Shown here: positions 1 through 4,418 of the stretch, piece by piece
Numbering within the stretch: position 1 is the stretch's first letter
Layout of the letters: each line of letters begins with the position of its first letter
From: Maricaulis sp042095695
GTDB taxonomy: Bacteria; Pseudomonadota; Alphaproteobacteria; Caulobacterales; Maricaulaceae
Reading direction: 5' to 3'
Length of the DNA: 6,188 bases
NCBI GenBank assembly: GCA_042095695.1
Contig: JBELMP010000147.1
Span: 1 to 6,188 of the forward strand
Translations under genes and position numbers: made by a program
The notes under the pieces: model-generated
What the model was told of the DNA's origin: nothing
Databases searched by the model: none
The model's input: the letters and a program-made list of their open reading frames with translations, nothing else

Positions 1-192
1 GTGATCAACACCCATAACCAGTTTGTTGCGACGATCTACCGGATCAGCCAGGCTGTGACCGAACCGTTGCTTCGGCCCATTCGGTCGGTTCTGCCGACAC
101 TCGGCGGTCTCGATTTCTCGCCGATTGCACTCATTCTGATCATTGGCTTCATACAGAACTACGTATTGCTCCAGCTGATGCGTTATCTCTGA
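1..192 (+). CDS. YggT family membrane protein, C-terminal part (5' end outside window)
   Basis: This is the last 63 codons or so of a YggT-family integral membrane protein. The visible part has the family signature: an INT-NQF stretch, a TEPLLRPIR motif, then LPTLGGLDFSP leading into a hydrophobic segment (about residues 41-60 of the visible part) that should be the second transmembrane helix. Full YggT proteins are about 90-100 residues with two such helices, so the first helix lies left of the window. The GTG at base 1 is most likely an internal Val codon and not a start. YggT proteins are inner-membrane proteins of poorly defined function; relatives (YlmG) lie near cell-division genes in Gram-positives and act in cytochrome or nucleoid-related roles in plastids. 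It is followed after 14-46 bp, depending on the start, by a DUF167 gene, a very common partner. The family call is firm; the function is unknown. Confidence 0.85.
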   Translation: MINTHNQFVATIYRISQAVTEPLLRPIRSVLPTLGGLDFSPIALILIIGFIQNYVLLQLMRYL

Positions 193-238
193 CATCCTGT
201 ACCGCCATGGTTCATGCGGGCTGGATGTATTTGTCCGG

Positions 239-514
239 GTGACGCCGCGCTGTGCTGTTGATGAAGTGCAGGGCGTTATGGCGGACAGCGCGGGAGCCGC
301 AAAGTTGGCCATGCGCGTGAAAGCGGTGCCCGACAAGGGTAAGACCAACAAGGCTGTCATTGCTCTTTTCGCCACATGGGCTGATTGCCCAAAAAGCGAT
401 ATAGAGATCATCCGGGGGGCAACAGCCCGTATCAAGACGCTTCGGGTGACAGGGTCGGCTGTTCAGTTGAGCCGTGTCCAGGCGAAATTGGAGACGTTGA
501 CGCATGAGCGCTGA
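239..514 (+). CDS. DUF167 (YggU) family protein, 5' end apparently disrupted
   Basis: Small cytoplasmic protein of the DUF167/YggU family; its biochemical role is not established. The family pattern is clear: TPRCAVDEVQGV, then KVKAVPDKGKTNKAVIAL-like core (residues 27-44), a segment around KSDIEIIRGATARIK (53-67) and the closing LRV strand. The family is usually 95-105 residues. The first ordinary in-frame start is the GTG at 239, which gives 91 residues but leaves out the first beta strand. The bases just upstream (221-238) still encode L-D-V-F-V-R in the same frame, matching the GL-V-RV strand expected before TPR, yet no ATG, GTG or TTG opens that frame after its upstream stop at 176-178. 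An ATG at 207 lies in another frame and would join if one G were added at 218-220. The gene therefore either uses GTG or a rare start, or carries a single-base deletion. Its 3' end overlaps folD by 11 bp, indicating translational coupling. Confidence 0.75.
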   Translation: MTPRCAVDEVQGVMADSAGAAKLAMRVKAVPDKGKTNKAVIALFATWADCPKSDIEIIRGATARIKTLRVTGSAVQLSRVQAKLETLTHER

Positions 515-1373
515 ACTGATCGACGGCAAGGCAATTGGCGAGGCTCTGGACCTGGAGGCAAAGGTCGCGGGCGAGGAGCTGGCGACGAAACTCGGAAGGC
601 CGCCCTGTCTCGCTGTTGTCCTGATCGGTGAGGACCCGGCCAGCCAGGTGTATGTGCGAAACAAAGTCCGTCGAACTGAGGCGGCCGGTTTGCGTTCTGT
701 GGAAGTGCGCAAGCCAGCCAGCGCCTCCCAGGACGAAGTAATCAAGATTGTACGAGCGCTGAATGCCGACCCGGAGGTGGATGGCATTTTGGTACAGCTG
801 CCGCTGCCGGATCATATGGACGCCAATGCCGTCATCGAGACGATCGACCCTGACAAGGACGTTGATGGTCTGACCGAAACGAGCGCCGGTCGTCTGGTGC
901 TGGGCAAACCCGGTCTGCGTCCCTGTACGCCAGCAGGTTGTGTGTATCTTGCAGAAAAGGCGCTGGGAGATCTTTCCGGAAAATCCGTAGTGATTGTCGG
1001 GCGATCGATCCTGGTCGGTAAACCGGCAGCCCTGCTCTTCCTGGAAAAAAACGCCACGGTGACCATTGCCCACTCGCGGACCAAGGACCTGCCATCGCTT
1101 TGCCGCACCGCGGACATCCTCGTTCCGGCGGTGGGTCGTCCGGAGATGGTGAGGGGAGATTGGGTCAAACCGGGAGCTTGTGTTCTGGACGTGGGTATCA
1201 ACCGCATCGACGCGCCTGAGCGCGGTGAGGGCAAGACACGTCTCGTTGGCGATGCGGCCTTTGACGAGATCGTCGGACATGCTGGATGGATCACCCCGGT
1301 GCCGGGCGGGATTGGCCCGATGACCATCGCCATGTTGCTTCAGAATACGGTTCGTGCGGCGTCGCAAAAATAG
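504..1373 (+). CDS. folD: Bifunctional methylenetetrahydrofolate dehydrogenase / methenyltetrahydrofolate cyclohydrolase
   Basis: Cytoplasmic one-carbon enzyme. It oxidises 5,10-methylene-THF to methenyl-THF with NADP+, then hydrolyses this to 10-formyl-THF, supplying purine and formyl-methionine synthesis. It has 289 residues, normal for FolD (about 280-300). The N-terminal catalytic domain has Tyr50 and the catalytic Lys54 in YVRNK, Gln98 in the DGILVQLPLP motif (94-103) and Asp121 in DKDVDG. PCTPAG lies at 140-145. The Rossmann-type NADP site follows, with VIVGRSILVGKPAA at 163-176; the usual GRSNIVG reads GRSILVG here, a modest variation. The family signature TPVPGGIGPMT is at 264-274. 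All expected catalytic residues are present, so the enzyme should be active. The ATG lies inside the end of the DUF167 gene (11-bp overlap), so the two are probably cotranscribed and translationally coupled. No clear Shine-Dalgarno is needed or seen. No strong terminator follows. Confidence 0.97.
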   Translation: MSAELIDGKAIGEALDLEAKVAGEELATKLGRPPCLAVVLIGEDPASQVYVRNKVRRTEAAGLRSVEVRKPASASQDEVIKIVRALNADPEVDGILVQLPLPDHMDANAVIETIDPDKDVDGLTETSAGRLVLGKPGLRPCTPAGCVYLAEKALGDLSGKSVVIVGRSILVGKPAALLFLEKNATVTIAHSRTKDLPSLCRTADILVPAVGRPEMVRGDWVKPGACVLDVGINRIDAPERGEGKTRLVGDAAFDEIVGHAGWITPVPGGIGPMTIAMLLQNTVRAASQK

Positions 1374-1462
1374 CAATTTCATTCACAACAATTCTTGATT
1401 GCGTAGACGGTAAATCGAGCGTAAACGGTTCGGTAACGCAACACTCATATGATATGAGCCTG

Positions 1463-1468
1463 AAGGAG
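1463..1468 (+). promoter_or_regulatory. Ribosome binding site deciding the GTG start of the response regulator
   Basis: AAGGAG lies 6 nt before the GTG at 1475. The in-frame ATG at 1454 has no purine-rich element upstream, and further in-frame extension runs back into folD. The Shine-Dalgarno therefore favours the GTG start. Confidence 0.65.
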
Positions 1469-1474
1469 AATGGT

Positions 1475-1894
1475 GTGTCCAATCAATCGCTTAGAGTTCT
1501 GCATGTTGAGGACGACTTTGCTGATGCAATGCTTGTTCAACATGCTGTCTGCGAAGCGGGGGATTTCGACATAGAGTTCGAAGTCGCGGGCACATTGAAG
1601 GATGCCAAACGCAAATTGGCCAAGGAGGTGTTTGACCTCGTCCTGCTCGACTTGCGCTTACCCGATTCCGAGCATCCGATCGATACGCTGGCGACCGCCC
1701 GCGATTGTATCGGCGAAACACCGCTTCTCGTGCTTTCCGGCTCGATGTCCGTCGACAAGATTCATCTGCCTGATGACGTTGCCGGGCTCGACAAGAACGA
1801 GAGTTTCCGGACAGAAAAGAAGGGTGACGCCCCGGTGCATCTGGCGCATTTGATCCGCGAGGCGGCGGAAGCGGCTGATATCCAGACGATCTAG
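1475..1894 (+). CDS. Single-domain response regulator (CheY-like receiver)
   Basis: A 139-residue protein made of one receiver (REC) domain and no output domain. The acidic pocket is Glu12-Asp13-Asp14 in VLHVEDD. The phospho-acceptor is Asp59 in LVLLDLRLPD. The switch Ser88 is in LLVLSGS, and the conserved Lys107 is in GLDKNESF, in place of the usual D-Y-L-x-K-G pattern. The region after that Lys (KNESFRTEKKGDAPVHLAHLI) is charged and resembles receivers of the Rcp1/histidine-kinase-partner type, which often accept phosphate without binding DNA. It probably takes part in a phosphorelay or acts by protein contact; the partner kinase is not in the window. The GTG start is chosen because of AAGGAG 6 nt upstream; starting at the ATG at 1454 would add seven residues. 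A 101-bp gap separates it from folD, so it probably has its own promoter, but I could not identify convincing -35/-10 boxes. Confidence 0.9.
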   Translation: MSNQSLRVLHVEDDFADAMLVQHAVCEAGDFDIEFEVAGTLKDAKRKLAKEVFDLVLLDLRLPDSEHPIDTLATARDCIGETPLLVLSGSMSVDKIHLPDDVAGLDKNESFRTEKKGDAPVHLAHLIREAAEAADIQTI

Positions 1895-1953
1895 TCTGAA
1901 TGAACCTATACAAGCCTGGCGGGCTCTGGCATGCAACCTTACGCAAAGCATGC

Positions 1954-1959
1954 GGAGGA
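1954..1959 (+). promoter_or_regulatory. Ribosome binding site of the AIM24-family gene
   Basis: GGAGGA lies 5 nt before the ATG at 1965. It falls inside the longer reading frame that starts at the ATG at 1950, so it argues for the later start. Confidence 0.7.
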
Positions 1960-1964
1960 ATGCC

Positions 1965-2756
1965 ATGAGTACTGCCCACGAAGTCGATTACAAGATCTGC
2001 GGCGAGGACATTCAGTTCGTCGAGATTGAGCTGGATCCGAACGAGAGCGTCATCGCTGAAGCCGGGTCAATGATGTACAAAAACCCTTCCATCGATATGG
2101 ACACCATTCTGGGTGACGGGTCTTCCAAACACAGTGGGATCTGGGGCGCGGTCAAGGGTGCTGGCAAACGTATTCTGACTGGCGAAAGCCTGTTCATGAC
2201 GATCTTCAGTCATGAAGGCCAAGGCAAGGCGCACGTCGCATTCGCGGCGCCCTTCCCAGGTACAATCATTCCGGTTCACCTGCCCGATGTTGGCGGAGAG
2301 CTCATCTGTCAGAAAGACAGTTTTCTGGTCGCAGCCAAGGGTGTCTCGGTCGGTATCGCGCTGCAGAAGCGCATCGGCACGGGGCTTTTTGGTGGCGAAG
2401 GCTTCATCATGCAGCGTCTTGAGGGCGATGGATGGTGTTTTGTTCACGCGGGCGGCACGTTGATCGAGAAAGAACTGGCCGCAGGCGAGGAGCTTCACGT
2501 CGATACGGGCTGCGTGGTTGCCTACACCAAGGAAGTCGATTTCCGTATCGAACAGGCTGGCAATATCAAGACCATGTTCTTCGGCGGTGAGGGGTTCTTC
2601 TTCGCCAAGCTTCAGGGCCCGGGCAAGGTTTGGCTCCAGTCCATGCCGTTCTCGCGACTGGCGGGCCGCATTCTGGCAAACGTGCCAGTTGCCGGCTCCG
2701 GACAGGGCGAGGGCTCTGTGCTCGGCCCGTTAGGCTCGATGATGCGCGGTAGCTAG
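1965..2756 (+). CDS. AIM24 / TIGR00266 family protein
   Basis: A 263-residue soluble protein of the AIM24 family (TIGR00266), predicted to be all beta and related in fold to the TRAP-like beta barrels. No signal peptide or membrane helix is visible, so it should be cytoplasmic or peripheral. Family signatures: AEAGSMMYK at 31-39, the central LTGESLFMTIF stretch (71-81), FPGTIIPVHL (97-106), and two related Gly-rich strands, GLFGGEGFIMQRLEGDG (140-156) and MFFGGEGFFFAKLQGPG (204-220), which show the internal duplication of the fold. VWLQSMP (222-228) closes the core. The yeast namesake is a mitochondrial inner-membrane protein; the bacterial role is unknown. The start is set by GGAGGA at 1954-1959. 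It follows the response regulator by 70 bp on the same strand and may share its transcript, but there is no functional link I can show. Confidence 0.92.
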   Translation: MSTAHEVDYKICGEDIQFVEIELDPNESVIAEAGSMMYKNPSIDMDTILGDGSSKHSGIWGAVKGAGKRILTGESLFMTIFSHEGQGKAHVAFAAPFPGTIIPVHLPDVGGELICQKDSFLVAAKGVSVGIALQKRIGTGLFGGEGFIMQRLEGDGWCFVHAGGTLIEKELAAGEELHVDTGCVVAYTKEVDFRIEQAGNIKTMFFGGEGFFFAKLQGPGKVWLQSMPFSRLAGRILANVPVAGSGQGEGSVLGPLGSMMRGS

Positions 2757-2777
2757 CTATTCTATCTTCGAATAGTT
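2755..2777 (+). terminator. Weak hairpin at the end of the AIM24-family gene
   Basis: Inverted repeat CTATTC (2757-2762) and GAATAG (2770-2775) with a 7-base loop, extendable by one G-T and one A-T pair to 2755/2777. It begins within the stop codon and is followed only by a short TTTAT. The stem is AT-rich, so termination would be inefficient; it may be chance. Confidence 0.2.
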
Positions 2778-2784
2778 TATGCAG

Positions 2785-2790
2785 TTGACA
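2785..2790 (+). promoter_or_regulatory. Candidate -35 element upstream of bfd
   Basis: A perfect TTGACA in the 86-bp gap before bfd. No convincing -10 box is found at 16-18 bp; the best there is CAAATA at 2808-2813. If that spacing were right, transcription would begin inside the hairpin at 2811-2844, which matters for how that hairpin could work. Confidence 0.3.
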
Positions 2791-2810
2791 ATCACTCGCA
2801 TTAACACCAA

Positions 2811-2844
2811 ATACGGAGGGTCGAAACAATTCGGTCCTCCGTAT
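2811..2844 (+). promoter_or_regulatory. 15-bp hairpin / palindrome covering the bfd start codon
   Basis: Bases 2811-2825 pair continuously with 2830-2844 around the loop ACAA (2826-2829). The outer nine pairs, ATACGGAGG with CCTCCGTAT, are perfect; then come two wobble pairs (2820-2835, 2821-2834) and four more Watson-Crick pairs. The left arm holds GGAGG. The right arm holds CCTCC and ends on the A and T of the bfd ATG (2843-2845). As RNA this would hide both the only Shine-Dalgarno-like element and the start codon; as DNA it is a 34-bp near-palindrome fit for a dimeric repressor. No T-run follows, so it does not look like an ordinary terminator. Pairing is seen directly; the regulatory role is inferred. 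Confidence 0.6.
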
Positions 2845-3037
2845 GTATGTCTGTATCTGTAACGCCCTGAAAGACAGTCAGCTCAAGCAGGCCGCCCGCG
2901 ACCCTGCTGTCAGTTCGGCTGCCTGCGTTTTCAAGCAGCTGGACGCTCGCCCGCAATGCGGACGCTGCCTTCCCGACGTGAGGGACATGATTTCCTCGAC
3001 TGAAATTCACGCAAATGATTCTCAAGTTACGCGTTGA
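2843..3037 (+). CDS. bfd: Bacterioferritin-associated ferredoxin, [2Fe-2S] BFD-like
   Basis: A 64-residue cytoplasmic [2Fe-2S] protein, the same length as E. coli Bfd. Bfd docks on bacterioferritin and donates electrons through the bfr heme to reduce stored Fe(III) and release Fe(II). The four cluster cysteines are present as C4-x-C6 (MYVCICN) and C39-x-x-C42 (PQCGRC), with an extra Cys28 between them. The start is fixed by the conserved MYVCxCN beginning; no in-frame ATG, GTG or TTG lies between it and the upstream stop at 2786-2788. Unusually, no Shine-Dalgarno sits 4-10 nt before the ATG. That space is filled by CCTCC, the right arm of the hairpin at 2811-2844. It stands 89 bp before bfr on the same strand, as expected for a functional pair. 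Confidence 0.93.
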   Translation: MYVCICNALKDSQLKQAARDPAVSSAACVFKQLDARPQCGRCLPDVRDMISSTEIHANDSQVTR

Positions 3038-3038
3038 T

Positions 3039-3068
3039 TTGATAGCGCTTATCAGGCGCAAACATTAT
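3039..3068 (+). promoter_or_regulatory. Candidate bfr promoter
   Basis: TTGATA at 3039-3044 and CATTAT at 3063-3068 are 18 bp apart, matching -35 and -10 consensus at five and four of six positions. It would give a leader of about 50 nt before bfr. The -35 box overlaps the palindrome at 3040-3054. No experimental support; AT-rich spacers produce such matches by chance. Confidence 0.3.
3040..3054 (+). promoter_or_regulatory. TGATA-N5-TATCA palindrome before bfr, possible iron-responsive operator
   Basis: TGATA (3040-3044) and TATCA (3050-3054) are exact inverted repeats around GCGCT. The site also reads TGA-N9-TCA, the published core of the RirA iron-responsive operator of some alphaproteobacteria. 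It lies just after the bfd stop and over the candidate -35 box of bfr, a position suited to repression. The operator role is inferred from pattern and location. Confidence 0.35.
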
Positions 3069-3126
3069 TCTTGGATTTCCACGAACATCGCCTAACTTTC
3101 CGCTCTAGACAGCTGGGAGTGAGGCC

Positions 3127-3606
3127 ATGAAGGGCGACACCAAAATCATTGAATTCCTCAACGGTGCACTGAAGCTCGAGCTGGCCGCGGTGAACCAGTA
3201 CTTCCTGCACGCGCGCATGTTCAAGGACTGGGGCTTCGCCAAGATCGCCGAGGTCGAATATGAAGAATCCATCGATGAGATGAAACACGCCGATCAGCTG
3301 ATCGAACGCATCCTCTTTCTGGAAGGCCTGCCGAACGTTCAGGATCTCGCCAAGATCTATATCGGTGAAACCGTCAAGGAATGCTTGGAATGCGACCTCA
3401 AGATCGAACAGCGGGCGCATCCCTACTACAAGGAAGCCATCGCTTATTGTGAGAACGCCGGTGATTATGTCACGCGCAAGCTCTTCACCGATATCCTGGC
3501 GTCTGAGGAAGAGCATATCGACTTCCTGGAAACCCAGCTCGGCCTGATCGAGAAAATCGGGGAGGAACGCTATATGCAATCCCAGATGAAACCCGGCGAG
3601 CATTGA
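3127..3606 (+). CDS. bfr: Bacterioferritin (heme-binding iron storage protein)
   Basis: A 159-residue ferritin-like four-helix protein that forms a 24-subunit cage in the cytoplasm, oxidising Fe(II) at a di-iron site and storing it as mineral. All six ferroxidase ligands are in register with E. coli Bfr: Glu18, Glu51, His54, Glu94, Glu127 and His130. Met52, the axial ligand of the heme shared between two subunits, is also present, so this is the heme-binding type and a proper target for the Bfd encoded just upstream. The start MKGDTKIIEFLN matches the family exactly; TGGGAG (3114-3119) and GTGAGG close before the ATG serve as ribosome binding site. Differences from E. coli Bfr: Tyr58 and Trp133 of the aromatic triad are Leu58 and Phe133 here (Tyr25 is kept), and inner-surface His46 is Glu46. 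A hairpin follows the gene. Confidence 0.97.
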   Translation: MKGDTKIIEFLNGALKLELAAVNQYFLHARMFKDWGFAKIAEVEYEESIDEMKHADQLIERILFLEGLPNVQDLAKIYIGETVKECLECDLKIEQRAHPYYKEAIAYCENAGDYVTRKLFTDILASEEEHIDFLETQLGLIEKIGEERYMQSQMKPGEH

Positions 3607-3619
3607 CCTGAGAGATCCC

Positions 3620-3635
3620 GGCTATGTGCATAGCC
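3620..3635 (+). terminator. Candidate bfr terminator
   Basis: GGCTAT (3620-3625) and ATAGCC (3630-3635) form a 6-bp stem with a GTGC loop, starting 13 bp after the bfr stop. The following bases are T-rich (TCATTTCCTGATTT) but not a clean T-run. A modest Rho-independent terminator between the iron-storage and DUF305 units is plausible. Confidence 0.4.
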
Positions 3636-3654
3636 TCATTTCCTGATTTGCTTA

Positions 3655-3681
3655 TTGACGCTCATTGGTGAATGCTCCGAG
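3655..3681 (+). promoter_or_regulatory. Candidate promoter of the DUF305 unit
   Basis: TTGACGC (3655-3661) is a full match to the -35 element described for Caulobacter housekeeping promoters. After 12 bp comes GCTCCGAG, a partial match to its -10 element (GCTANAWC). The spacing is right, the -10 is weak. Transcription from here would begin near 3688, after the ATG at 3672 and before the start chosen at 3726. Confidence 0.3.
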
Positions 3682-3725
3682 CCGACCGTCCGTCTTTTCG
3701 AGTGCGGAGGGGTCAGCTTGGGGGA

Positions 3726-4409
3726 ATGATGCAGATCAAATTCATTCATAACCGGAGATCCGGTCTCGGCATGCTCGCCGCGATTTTGGTGTCGATGACC
3801 ACGACCGCTGGCGCCCTCGCGCAACAGGCTCCCATCGTTCAGCCCGGCGCACCCGGCGAAGATTCGCGAACCCTGACCCGTGCTCAATCCCTTGAGCTCG
3901 GTCAGAGCAGCTATATCGAGGCAGATGCCCGTTTCATGCAGCACATGATCGTCCATCATGGCCAGGCTGTAGACATGGGCGCGCTGGTCTCTGGCCGAAC
4001 AACAAATGAAGCCGTGCGCCTGATGGCAGAGCGTATTGCCCTGACTCAGGAATCCGAGATCGCCATGATGCGGACCTGGCTGATGCGACGTGGTGAAAGC
4101 ACCGAGATGGCGGGGCATCACGCCCATCACATGAACCACCAGCCGGACCCGAATGTTCCGGTTATGCCGGGTATGTTGACGCCGGCGCAGATGGATGCGC
4201 TCGCGGCGTCCAGCGGGGCCGAATTCGATCACCTTTATCTCACCGGAATGATTCTGCACCATCAGGGCGCCATAGACATGGTCAACGCCCTGCTCAGCCA
4301 GCCCGGCGCCGGTGAAGACCCGGAACTATCAGAATTCCTGTCAGCGGTTGTCGCTGACCAATCTACTGAAATCTTGCGCATGCAGAATATGCTCGCGCGA
4401 CAGGGTTAG
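3726..4409 (+). CDS. Exported DUF305 protein, His/Met-rich
   Basis: A 227-residue exported protein. An N-terminal signal peptide (basic HNRR at 8-11, hydrophobic core 14-22, ALA cleavage site at 30-32 before QQ) sends it to the periplasm. Two DUF305 halves follow. Half one holds FMQHMIVHHGQAVDM at 70-84 and half two holds YLTGMILHHQGAIDM at 171-185, each with M-x-x-H-H and a trailing D-M. Between them is a His-rich linker, HHAHHMNH (131-138), and PVMPGM. The family forms ferritin-like helical bundles; the cyanobacterial member CopM binds copper, so extracytoplasmic copper or other metal binding is likely here but not proven. ATG codons at 3726 and 3729 are equally possible, following GGGGGA; an in-frame ATG at 3672 would put 18 residues ahead of the signal peptide and is less likely. 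The next gene starts 9 bp after the stop. Confidence 0.88.
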   Translation: MMQIKFIHNRRSGLGMLAAILVSMTTTAGALAQQAPIVQPGAPGEDSRTLTRAQSLELGQSSYIEADARFMQHMIVHHGQAVDMGALVSGRTTNEAVRLMAERIALTQESEIAMMRTWLMRRGESTEMAGHHAHHMNHQPDPNVPVMPGMLTPAQMDALAASSGAEFDHLYLTGMILHHQGAIDMVNALLSQPGAGEDPELSEFLSAVVADQSTEILRMQNMLARQG

Positions 4410-4418
4410 GGGGAGACA

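Noticed and set aside
432..1382. Long open frame on the - strand (316 codons) opposite folD
   Set aside because: It lies opposite a gene with all FolD catalytic motifs, its translation has low-complexity, His/Arg-rich character and resembles no family. It is a codon-bias shadow.
1286..1474. N-terminal extension of the response regulator beginning inside folD
   Set aside because: The extension would overlap folD by 88 bp, has no receiver homology, and a good AAGGAG lies just before the GTG at 1475.
1913..1925. Possible terminator after the response regulator (AGCC / GGCT)
   Set aside because: Only a 4-bp stem with no T-run following; not supportable.
1929..1953. Two GCATGC words (1929-1934 and 1948-1953) before the AIM24-family gene
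   Set aside because: Each word is a 6-bp palindrome that occurs often by chance; the pair has no further symmetry and no clear relation to a promoter.
2811..2844. Reading the bfd hairpin as a Rho-independent terminator of the AIM24-family gene
   Set aside because: No T-run follows and the stem ends on the bfd start codon, so a start-site control element explains it better.
3052..3603. Open frame on the - strand (183 codons) opposite bfr
   Set aside because: It is the complement of a bacterioferritin with every ligand conserved; its protein mirrors the bfr codons and shows no family features.
3672..3725. Upstream ATG for the DUF305 protein
   Set aside because: It would place 18 Arg-rich residues before an otherwise normal signal peptide; the ATG pair at 3726/3729 fits better.
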